In this document: piece by piece, positions 1-6,404 of the stretch
Numbering within the stretch: the first letter of the stretch is position 1
How the letters are laid out: every line of letters starts with the position of its first letter
DNA from: Acidobacteriota bacterium
GTDB lineage: Bacteria; Acidobacteriota; Terriglobia; Bryobacterales; Bryobacteraceae
Assembly: GCA_021788955.1 (NCBI GenBank)
Contig: JAJYKC010000025.1
Location: 1-10,937, forward strand
DNA: 10,937 bases
Direction of reading: 5' to 3'
Position numbers and translations under genes: made by a program
Notes under the pieces: generated by a model
Databases searched by the model: none
Told to the model about the DNA's origin: nothing
What the model saw: the letters and a program-made list of their open reading frames with translations, nothing else

Positions 1-426
1 GGTCAGCAACGCGCGCGTCACCTTGATCGGCATCCGCGAACCGGTGCCGAACTTGCCGCCGGTCCAGCCGGTGTTGACCAGCCAGCAGTCGACATTGTGC
101 TTGGCGATCATCTCGCGAAGCATGTTCAGGCTCTCCGGCTCGGAGGGATTCAACATGCCGCGGCTCATGGTGCGCCGGATGTCCAGGCCAAGCAGCTCGG
201 CCAGCTTGCCGGATTCATTGCCATGAACGACGATCTCGCCGTTGCGCAAGGTGTGGGGAACCTTCTCCTTTTTCAACACGCCTTCGGTGATCGGCGAGTA
301 GGGAACATGGACGAAGGCGTTTAGCTGCGATTCAAACTGGAACCGCTCCTCGTTACGCCGGGCCAGGCAGATCCGGCTGGTGCCGACATCGATGCCGAGT
401 GCGGATGCGTTGCCGTTGTTCTTCAT
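1..426 (-). CDS. Partial chimeric ORF: actin-like ATPase N-terminus joined to ATP-dependent PEP carboxykinase (pckA) C-terminus
   Basis: This is an uninterrupted 142-codon ORF that starts at ATG 426 and runs off the left edge of the window. A GGGAG ribosome-binding site (434-438) lies seven bases upstream of the start. Residues 11-18 (GIDVGTSR) match the phosphate-1 loop of the actin/Hsp70/FtsA/EutJ fold, and residues 1 to about 102 read like the start of an actin-like ATPase. From about residue 103 the protein reads [20 protein letters not shown] and then [19 protein letters not shown], which is the C-terminal part of ATP-dependent PEP carboxykinase (PckA). R131 and T137 sit where E. coli PckA Arg449 and Thr455 contact ATP. 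The PckA kinase loops and metal site are absent, as is the rest of the actin fold, so neither activity is expected. I checked the frame codon by codon. The join could be a real recombination scar or an assembly artefact. The two family calls are firmer than any function. Confidence 0.7.
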   Translation of the reverse strand, partial: MKNNGNASALGIDVGTSRICLARRNEERFQFESQLNAFVHVPYSPITEGVLKKEKVPHTLRNGEIVVHGNESGKLAELLGLDIRRTMSRGMLNPSEPESLNMLREMIAKHNVDCWLVNTGWTGGKFGTGSRMPIKVTRALLT

Positions 427-440
427 AAGTCAACTCCCGA

Positions 441-456
441 GCGCGAAGCGTCGCGC
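441..456. repeat. Short GC-rich hairpin between amidase and chimeric ORF
   Basis: GCGCGA, a four-base loop AGCG, and TCGCGC form a perfect 6-bp stem in the 40-bp gap between the amidase stop (467) and the next minus-strand start (426). No T-run follows on the minus strand, so it is at best a weak terminator or leader hairpin. It does not cover the GGGAG at 434-438. A stem of this size can arise by chance in GC-rich DNA. Confidence 0.3.
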
Positions 457-466
457 GTGATCCTGC

Positions 467-1729
467 TCAGCCGCCCGCGGCTTTTCTCCCGGCGGCAAGC
501 AGTTCCTTATAACGCCGCCAGAGAAGGTCCCGATAGGAGTTCTCCGGCAGCCCGAGTTTCGCCGATTGATTCGCAATCTGGCGGTCCGCAAGCGCCAGGC
601 CGGGCAGAACGCGCGGTCCGGTGAGGCGCAGGTAGTTGGTGTCGTAATGAAAGCCGAGCGCGTAGATGGCGGCGGGCGGGAGCGCATAGTTGTCGGGCAG
701 CCCGATCGCCTGGAACGGGAAGCTGGCCGCGAAGTCCGTGTGCCAGCCGAGCAGGCGATAGCCCCGGTTCAGCGACACCTGCGCATGCGTGACACAGTCG
801 GCCACGGGAATCCGGTAGCGGCTGCGGAGCATCTCCGTCAGCGCGCGCGCCGCCGCCGTTTGCGCGCTCGTCAGGTCCGGAACCGGTTGGCCCGGACGCG
901 TGCGCGTTTCAAACGCGATTCCCAGAAAGCTCAGGTTGAGGTCGAGATAAAGGTACCGGCCGTCGCCCCAGGCCGAGTCCCCGGCATGATAGGCGACCTG
1001 GTCTTCCGGCACGACGCGGTAGACACGGCCGAACCGGTCAATGACGAAATTGTACGACCGATGCCTCTGCACAAAGCGGAGCAGCTCCGCGCTCACTCTT
1101 TGCAGCGGCCGGTTCTCTCCGGGTTCGAACGGGAGTTCGCCGCTTTCGGTCGAGTGAAACACAAGACCGGCGGGCGCCGTCAACGTGACGGCCGATTCCG
1201 GCCGGGGGTCGGAGGCGGCAAATGCCAGGTATGGGCGCCGCGGCTCGCTGTCACCCTCGTAGGTGTTTTCAACCCGCAAGCCGTTGCTGAATGTTTCGTG
1301 GTCCGGGACCTCTTCGACCGCCCAGATCTGCCCGAAATCGCCCGGTGGCGGGAACGGCGGCGGCTCCACGCGGCCTAACCGGAAGGGGCTCGGGTTGGCA
1401 TGGGATACGGAGGCCAGAGGAGGGGAAAGACAAACGAGGAACAGGGCCAATGCGGCGACGAACAGCGGCCGGAGCCAAGGCAGAGCGCGGCGAGGCGGAC
1501 GGCCCGCGGCGGAACGGAGGTAGCGAAGGCGCTCGATCGGGTCCGAAATTCCGCGAGCGCGGCGCTCCAGGAGCGAGTCGCGCGAAAGAACGAGTAACAC
1601 ATACAGAATGAGGTGTTTAGACACATTTTCTTCAAGTAGGACCGAAGCCCGGGCCAACCCCTGGATCTTCGCTTCTACACGCCGGGTGTCCGATCCATAA
1701 CCCATCCTTATCTGGAGTTGCGACGGCAT
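467..1729 (-). CDS. Membrane-anchored N-acetylmuramoyl-L-alanine amidase (Amidase_2 / PGRP fold)
   Basis: The 420-residue product would cleave the bond between MurNAc and L-alanine in peptidoglycan, on the outer face of the inner membrane. A hydrophobic segment at about residues 85-108 (LFVAALALFLVCL) follows an arginine-rich stretch and should act as a signal anchor or signal peptide. A proline-rich linker (about 117-129) leads to the catalytic domain at about 185-340. Candidate zinc ligands are H192 (VFHSTES), H315 (VTHAQVS) and D332, or H330, in GWHTDF. HAGDSAWGD and the downstream GIAFE fit the Amidase_2 core. The second and third ligands are 17 residues apart, against about 10 in AmpD, so there is a local insertion. 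The ATG at 1729 has GAGAAG six bases upstream. It implies about 84 cytoplasmic residues before the membrane segment, and GTG 1624 (residue 36) is another possible start. The gene diverges from the response regulator. The family call is good; the start is uncertain. Confidence 0.82.
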   Translation of the reverse strand: MPSQLQIRMGYGSDTRRVEAKIQGLARASVLLEENVSKHLILYVLLVLSRDSLLERRARGISDPIERLRYLRSAAGRPPRRALPWLRPLFVAALALFLVCLSPPLASVSHANPSPFRLGRVEPPPFPPPGDFGQIWAVEEVPDHETFSNGLRVENTYEGDSEPRRPYLAFAASDPRPESAVTLTAPAGLVFHSTESGELPFEPGENRPLQRVSAELLRFVQRHRSYNFVIDRFGRVYRVVPEDQVAYHAGDSAWGDGRYLYLDLNLSFLGIAFETRTRPGQPVPDLTSAQTAAARALTEMLRSRYRIPVADCVTHAQVSLNRGYRLLGWHTDFAASFPFQAIGLPDNYALPPAAIYALGFHYDTNYLRLTGPRVLPGLALADRQIANQSAKLGLPENSYRDLLWRRYKELLAAGRKAAGG

Positions 1730-1788
1730 GCCGAACTTCTCAATCGGACTAACGCGACCGAAGCTTTAGCCCTCCGCGCCAAGAAGCA

Positions 1789-1827
1789 CGCATACCCTCT
1801 GCTACACTTCAGGGCAAAGGGTATGCG
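1789..1827 (+). promoter_or_regulatory. Inverted repeat enclosing the ribosome-binding region and start codon of the response regulator
   Basis: CGCATACCCT (1789-1798) is perfectly complementary to AGGGTATGCG (1818-1827). The stem can extend inward past one mismatch by T1800-A1816, G1801-C1815 and C1802-G1814. The right arm contains part of the AAAGGG Shine-Dalgarno-like sequence and the ATG at 1823-1825, so an RNA beginning upstream of 1789 could hide its own start site. As DNA, the two half-sites are 29 bp apart centre to centre, which would also suit a dimeric regulator. A TACACT hexamer at 1803-1808 could be a -10 box. If so, the transcript would lack the left arm and only the DNA-operator reading would stand. 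No good -35 box is visible. Confidence 0.45.
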
Positions 1828-2533
1828 CATCCTTGTCGTTGAAGACGAAAAACGCATCCAGGACTTTTTGTCGCGAGGCCTCGGGAGCGCAGGGTACGCC
1901 GTCGATGTCGCCGGCGACGGCGCGACTGCGACGGAGTTGATCTATTCGACCGAGTACGATCTGGTCATTCTGGATCTGATGCTCCCGGATGTGGACGGCC
2001 TGACGCTGCTGGCCAAGATACGCAACCGCAAGGTGAGCCCGCCGGTGCTGATCCTGAGCGCGCGCGACGCGGTAGACGACCGCGTGCGGGGGCTCGAACA
2101 CGGCGCCGACGACTACCTGGTGAAGCCGTTTGCTTTCGTCGAGCTTCTGGCGCGCGCGCGGGCGCTGCTGCGGCGCGGCCAGCCTCTGCCGGAGAGGCTG
2201 CAGGTTGGCGACCTGGTGCTCGATTGCATCCGGCGAAAAGTGACGCGCGGCGGACAGCCGGTTGAACTGGCGCCGAAGGAGTTCGGCATTCTCGAATACA
2301 TGATGCGCAATCCCGGGCGCCCGCTGAGCCGCACGATGATTGTCGAGCACGTGTGGGACATGGACTACGACGGGCTGACGAACATTGTCGATGTCTACAT
2401 ACGGCATCTGCGCGGCAAGATCGACGACCGGTGGCCTCAGAAGATGATTCACACGGTGCGCGGAATCGGCTACATGCTCGAAGCGCCAGAGAAGCCGGTC
2501 ACGGCCACGACGGAATCCGCCGAGGAGAGCTAA
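1823..2533 (+). CDS. OmpR/PhoB-family DNA-binding response regulator
   Basis: This 236-residue protein is the output half of a two-component system. The receiver domain (about 1-118) has the acidic pair E7/D8, the phosphoacceptor D51 (VILDLMLPD), S79 (LILSARD) and K101 (YLVKPF), which form a complete phosphorylation site. A short linker leads to a winged-helix DNA-binding domain (about 128-220) with the family signatures ELAPKEFGILEYMM, NIVDVYIRHLRGKID and IHTVRGIGYML. I chose ATG 1823 because the receiver domain begins there (MRILVVEDE) and AAAGGG lies just upstream. The in-frame extension to 1718 adds residues with no family counterpart. The stop is one base before the start of the sensor kinase, so the two are co-transcribed. 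The protein resembles the CusR/QseB branch, but the sequence alone does not identify the regulon. The short acidic tail after residue 222 is not conserved family sequence. Confidence 0.93.
   Translation: MRILVVEDEKRIQDFLSRGLGSAGYAVDVAGDGATATELIYSTEYDLVILDLMLPDVDGLTLLAKIRNRKVSPPVLILSARDAVDDRVRGLEHGADDYLVKPFAFVELLARARALLRRGQPLPERLQVGDLVLDCIRRKVTRGGQPVELAPKEFGILEYMMRNPGRPLSRTMIVEHVWDMDYDGLTNIVDVYIRHLRGKIDDRWPQKMIHTVRGIGYMLEAPEKPVTATTESAEES
2524..2529 (+). promoter_or_regulatory. Ribosome-binding site that sets a GTG start for the sensor kinase
   Basis: GGAGAG lies at the end of the response-regulator gene, five bases before GTG 2535. The alternative ATG at 2565 has only a weak purine stretch upstream. 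The GTG start is therefore preferred, and translation of the kinase is probably coupled to the regulator. Confidence 0.65.
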
Positions 2534-2534
2534 G

Positions 2535-4022
2535 GTGCTGCTGCCCCGCTCTGTTTTGCAGCCGATGCGGGGACTGCGCTTCCGTCTGGCTTTCGCGTAC
2601 ATGCTGTTTTTCACCACGTTTCTGTTGGTGATCGGCGGTTTCTTCCGGTGGACGCTCGAGGGCATTATTCGCACGGAGGTTGACGACGCGCTGGAGGAAG
2701 AATGGGGCGCGGTGAAGGGTTACCTTCAGGTGGTGAACTACGGTCCGGACTGGTTCTACGACCCCTACGATCCGGAAGAGACGTTCATTGTCAGCCGTCT
2801 GCAACGCTGTTTTCTGTTGACCGATGCGAACGGGAAGCCGGTGATGCATTCTCCGATCTACGACGCGATGGGGGTCGACTCTCCGGCCGAGATCAAGTCG
2901 ATCCTGGCCGCGAACAAGCCGGTGCTGCGAACGCGCTATTACGGCAAGGAGGCGTATCGCGTTCGGTCGGGGAAGTGGGTGGACAAGAACCAGGTTTTCT
3001 ACCTCGCCGTCGGTAAGTCGATGGCGGAGGACGAACATATTCTCGGCCGTTTCACGAGCGACTATTTCGTGATGCTGCCGGCCGTGCTGATTCTGGGCGG
3101 CGTGTTCGGCTGGTATGGGGCGGGGCGCGCGCTCGAACCGCTCGATTCGGTTTCGCGGGCCGCGCAGAGGATCACGGGTTCGAACCTGAAAACGCGGATC
3201 GAGCCGCGCGGGGCGGGCGACGAACTCGACCATCTTGTGCTGAGCTTCAACGCGATGATGGACCGGCTGGACCGATCGTTTGAACAGATCCGCCAATTTT
3301 CCACCGACGTCAGCCACGAGTTGCGCACGCCGCTGACCGTGATTCGCGGGCAACTCGAAGTGGCGCTGTTCACGGCCGAGACGCCGGCGCAGTACCGGGC
3401 CGCGATGGAAGATGCGCTCGTCGAAGTCGAGCGGCTGTCGAGCATCGTGCGGGCGCTGCTGCTGCTTTCGCAGTCGGAAACCGGCCAGCTTGTTCTGCAG
3501 AAAACCGGCGTGGATCTGGCGGAGGTGGCGCGAGACATCGTCGACCAGTTTCAGATCCCCGCCGAAGGGCACGGGGTTTCGCTCTCGATTGACGCTCCGA
3601 CGAGCTGTGTGATTTCGGCGGACCGAATTCAGATTGAGCGTCTGCTGTCGAACCTGCTGTCGAACGCCGTGAAGTACACTCCGGCGAACGGCCGCGTGCA
3701 TGTGGCATTGAGCGCGTCCGGCGCGGAGGCGCGGCTGGTGGTGGAAGATACGGGGGTGGGCATCCCGGCGGAGCATCTGCCGCGGATTTTCGAGCGCTTC
3801 TACCGCGTGTCGACCGCGGGACCGGAAAAGGGGCTTGGTCTCGGGTTGAGCTTCGTCGCCTGGATCGTGAAGGCGCACGGGGGAACGATACAGGTGGAGA
3901 GCGAAGTGGGCAAGGGGACGCGATTCACGATCACGCTTCCGGTAGGAGATGCGGGCGTACGGCCGGTGACCGACGCGGCGTTGCCGGGTGTCACGCGATC
4001 GGTGCCCGGCATCACAGGCTAG
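2535..4022 (+). CDS. Membrane sensor histidine kinase (HAMP-HisKA-HATPase_c)
   Basis: This 495-residue partner of the upstream response regulator has a standard transmembrane kinase layout. Membrane helix 1 is at about 18-37 and a periplasmic sensor domain of about 135 residues follows. Helix 2 is at about 178-197 (YFVMLPAVLILGGVFGW), then a HAMP linker at about 198-251. The dimerisation and phosphoacceptor helix has H261 in FSTDVSHELRTPL. The ATP-binding domain carries N377 (LLSNAVKYTP), D405 (VEDTGVGIP), the F-box FERFYR and GLGLGLSFVAWIVKAHGG. All catalytic boxes are intact, so kinase activity is expected. The periplasmic part (FLLTDANGKPVMHSPIYD) looks like the fold of CusS/QseC-type kinases, but no metal-binding cluster is obvious and the signal is unknown. 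The gene starts one base after the regulator stop. Its own stop overlaps that of the convergent epimerase gene. Confidence 0.93.
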   Translation: MLLPRSVLQPMRGLRFRLAFAYMLFFTTFLLVIGGFFRWTLEGIIRTEVDDALEEEWGAVKGYLQVVNYGPDWFYDPYDPEETFIVSRLQRCFLLTDANGKPVMHSPIYDAMGVDSPAEIKSILAANKPVLRTRYYGKEAYRVRSGKWVDKNQVFYLAVGKSMAEDEHILGRFTSDYFVMLPAVLILGGVFGWYGAGRALEPLDSVSRAAQRITGSNLKTRIEPRGAGDELDHLVLSFNAMMDRLDRSFEQIRQFSTDVSHELRTPLTVIRGQLEVALFTAETPAQYRAAMEDALVEVERLSSIVRALLLLSQSETGQLVLQKTGVDLAEVARDIVDQFQIPAEGHGVSLSIDAPTSCVISADRIQIERLLSNLLSNAVKYTPANGRVHVALSASGAEARLVVEDTGVGIPAEHLPRIFERFYRVSTAGPEKGLGLGLSFVAWIVKAHGGTIQVESEVGKGTRFTITLPVGDAGVRPVTDAALPGVTRSVPGITG

Positions 4023-4825
4023 AGGAAAAATACGCCGCGGGCGGTGATTTCGGCTGGGCCGATCAATGAGGCTTCCCCGTCCCAGCGGAAGCGGAGGGGT
4101 CCGGCGGGCGTTTCCACGGTGACCGGGCTTTTGGCGACGCCGCGCAGGATGGCCGCGGCGGCCGCGCCGGTCGAGCCGGTGCCGGAACTTTGTGTCTCCC
4201 CGGCGCCGCGTTCCCAAAACAAGACGTCGATCGTGTGTTCGTCGAGCACGCGGACAAAGCTGACGTTGGTGCGGAGAGGGAAATGCGGGTGGTGTTCGAG
4301 CGCGGCGCCGAGTTCGCGCCAGTCCGCGGGGAATTCGTCGCACAGCACCACGCACTGCGGATTGCCGACGTTCACGAGCACGGCCTCGACGCTGCGCGCG
4401 CCGAGAGCGAGATGCGCGTGGAGGCCATCGGCGGCGAGCTGGGGCGTGCCCATGTTCATTTCGAATTCGAAGTGGTTCGCTTCGCGGCTGATGAGGCGGA
4501 GGGGTTTCACTCCGGCGCCGGTGGCGATGTGAAGATCCGGTTTGGGAGCGGTGCAGGAGTGGATGAGCCAGGCGGCGGCGCAGCGCGTACCGTTGCCGGA
4601 GAGTTCCGGGATGCTGCCGTCGGAGTTGTAAAGGACGATGGAAGCGTCGGCGGAGCCCGCGTGCGGATCGACGAGGAGCCAGCCGTCGGCGCCGATGCCG
4701 GTGTGGCGGTCGCAGATGGCGCGGGCGGCGGCAGGAAGATCGTCGAGCGAGGCGGCGTCGTTGCGCCAGGTCAGCAGGAAGTCGTTGCCGGCGCCGTGGG
4801 CTTTGACGAAGGGAATTTCGGGCAT
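4019..4825 (-). CDS. dapF: Diaminopimelate epimerase homologue with serines at both catalytic cysteine positions
   Basis: DapF is a PLP-independent enzyme that converts LL- to meso-diaminopimelate for lysine and peptidoglycan synthesis, using two cysteines as the acid-base pair. This 268-residue protein has the normal length and fold signatures: GAGNDF (11-16), YNSDGS (66-71), GNPQC, RTNVSF and ERGAGET, which keep the substrate-binding residues. At the first catalytic position the usual CGNGxRC reads SGNGTRC, with S76 encoded by TCC (4598-4600). At the second, the usual ACGTG reads SSGTGS, with S214 encoded by TCC (4184-4186). Both thiols are therefore replaced by serine. Cysteine-to-serine changes in the H. 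influenzae enzyme are known to damage epimerase activity, so activity or substrate may differ here. The gene is last in a minus-strand unit, 19 bases after the glycosyltransferase stop. Family membership is certain; the reaction is not. Confidence 0.88.
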   Translation of the reverse strand: MPEIPFVKAHGAGNDFLLTWRNDAASLDDLPAAARAICDRHTGIGADGWLLVDPHAGSADASIVLYNSDGSIPELSGNGTRCAAAWLIHSCTAPKPDLHIATGAGVKPLRLISREANHFEFEMNMGTPQLAADGLHAHLALGARSVEAVLVNVGNPQCVVLCDEFPADWRELGAALEHHPHFPLRTNVSFVRVLDEHTIDVLFWERGAGETQSSGTGSTGAAAAAILRGVAKSPVTVETPAGPLRFRWDGEASLIGPAEITARGVFFL

Positions 4826-4844
4826 GGGTTCGATTCGATTCCGG

Positions 4845-6404
4845 TTATTCGAGCGAAGGTGGCAGTGGGACGCCGTGGGAGCGGCGGTAGATTTCGACGA
4901 CGGGTGAGTTGGGTTCGGTGATCACCAAGACCCGATCGTAGCGCGGGCCGGCGCGGTGTGCGCGAACGATGGCGGTGGCGACGCGGTCGCCGGAAAACAC
5001 AATGGCCCACTTCTCGTGAAGGAAGACGTGCGGATTCGCAATGGCGAAGTCGAACAAGGGTAAGTTGCCTTCGTGCAGCGTCTGGCGGAGCGGGATGCCG
5101 GCTGCGCGGAACACGCCGGTGAGATCGCCGAACCCGGCGACGACGCCGTCGCCGGGTTGGTAATGCGTTGCGAGGTAGGCGGCGGCGGTGTGAGTCCAGG
5201 CGCGGCGGCCGGCGCCGTTGACGCGTCCTTCCTTCCAGACGAGCACCGAATCCGGGCGCGGGGGCAGGAGCCAGGCGGCGAGGGCGAGCAGAGCGATGGC
5301 GGCCGAAGCGGGGATTCGCCAGCGCGCCGGGGCGGCGAGGGCCAACGCGCCGGCGCAGAAGGCGAGCAACGGCAGACCGGCGAGGGCGTAACGGGTGTTG
5401 TAGTAGCTGAACGGGTACAGCGACGGAAGGAAGATCGGTGTGCTGCCCGAGTGAAGGCTCAAAACGTAGAACACGGGCGGCAAGGCGAGGAATGCGAGCG
5501 CCCACCATTGTTTGCGCCACAGAGCCACGGCCCCTCCGGCAAGCGCGAGGGCGATGGCGGGCCACAGGACGCTGCTTTTCAGGGCGGCGGCGAAGTAGCG
5601 GATGGCGACGGGCCAGTTGTGGTCGCCGGGGTAGCGGGCCATGCCGGCGTCCAGAGCGCGCTGGTAGATCGCCTGGGCCGAATAGGGGCCGCGGAAGAAA
5701 GCCAGCGGGTCACCGTAGAGCCAGTAATTGTGGATCAGCCACCAGAGGGGACCGAGCGAGGCGATGACACAGAAAAGCAGCGCGTAGAGCCAGCGCCGGC
5801 GGCCGCCCCGAACGAGGAGAAACAGGGCCACGAAGGGGATGACGAACCAGCCTTCGTAGCGCGCCAGCGCCGCCAGGAGATTGGCGATGCCGCAGACAGC
5901 GGCCCAGAGCGCGGTGGGGCGGCCGGCATAGCAAAGCGTGGCCCAGAACAGCAGCGCGAGCGCGGCGAAGGAGACCGGCTCCGACATTGGCGTGGCGGCC
6001 AGATAGAGCAGATTTGGATTGAGGGCGAAAACGGCGAGGGCGGCGAGCGAAGGCGCGTCGCCGAGCAGACGGCGGAAGGCGAGAAAGAAGAACAACCCGG
6101 CCGCGCAATAGGCGATGGCCGACGGCAGGGCTCCGGCGAAACCGCTGCGCCACCAGACGCCGTGGGTGATGAACGGCAGCATGATGAGGTGCGGAAGGGG
6201 GAGCCAGACGGTGCCGATCTGATCGTAGCCGGGCGTGCGCGAATCCACGATCCGGCGGGCGATGTTGAGGTGCGCCTCGGCGTCGCCGATGTCGAGGGTC
6301 CAGCCATGCCCGCTTACGACCCGCAGGGCAAGGAAGGCGGCGGCTATCAGCGCGAGTGCCGCGGCGAGAGGGGCCGCGGGGCCGCGACGGCCGGGGCGGG
6401 ACAC
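4845..6404 (-). CDS. Polytopic membrane glycosyltransferase (GT39/ArnT/PMT-like, GT-C fold)
   Basis: The 519-residue protein would move sugars from a polyprenyl-phosphate donor to an acceptor outside the inner membrane. It has about ten hydrophobic helices between residues 12 and 390, followed by a soluble C-terminal part of about 120 residues. The first extracytoplasmic loop holds GDAEAHLNIARRI (40-52). Its D41-x-E43 pair corresponds to the acidic motif that GT-C enzymes use for catalysis and metal binding. TPGYDQIGTVWLPLPH follows, as is common in uncharacterised members of this superfamily. The start is GTG 6404, whose G is also the last base of the TAG stop of the preceding sugar kinase gene (TAGTG), which indicates translational coupling. 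The donor sugar and acceptor cannot be told from the sequence. Related proteins may be annotated only as hypothetical membrane proteins. Confidence 0.75.
   Translation of the reverse strand: MSRPGRRGPAAPLAAALALIAAAFLALRVVSGHGWTLDIGDAEAHLNIARRIVDSRTPGYDQIGTVWLPLPHLIMLPFITHGVWWRSGFAGALPSAIAYCAAGLFFFLAFRRLLGDAPSLAALAVFALNPNLLYLAATPMSEPVSFAALALLFWATLCYAGRPTALWAAVCGIANLLAALARYEGWFVIPFVALFLLVRGGRRRWLYALLFCVIASLGPLWWLIHNYWLYGDPLAFFRGPYSAQAIYQRALDAGMARYPGDHNWPVAIRYFAAALKSSVLWPAIALALAGGAVALWRKQWWALAFLALPPVFYVLSLHSGSTPIFLPSLYPFSYYNTRYALAGLPLLAFCAGALALAAPARWRIPASAAIALLALAAWLLPPRPDSVLVWKEGRVNGAGRRAWTHTAAAYLATHYQPGDGVVAGFGDLTGVFRAAGIPLRQTLHEGNLPLFDFAIANPHVFLHEKWAIVFSGDRVATAIVRAHRAGPRYDRVLVITEPNSPVVEIYRRSHGVPLPPSLE

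Noticed and set aside
566..1378. A 270-codon open frame on the plus strand opposite the amidase
   Set aside because: It is Arg/Val-rich with no motif and is antisense to a protein with a recognisable zinc site.
1718..1822. N-terminal extension of the response regulator from an upstream in-frame ATG
   Set aside because: The 35 extra residues match nothing in the receiver family, and the domain starts precisely at ATG 1823 with AAAGGG before it.
2499..4355. A 618-codon open frame on the minus strand opposite the sensor kinase
   Set aside because: Its translation is rich in Arg, His and Pro with no domain, and it lies antisense to a kinase with all motifs intact. Long antisense frames are expected in GC-rich coding DNA.
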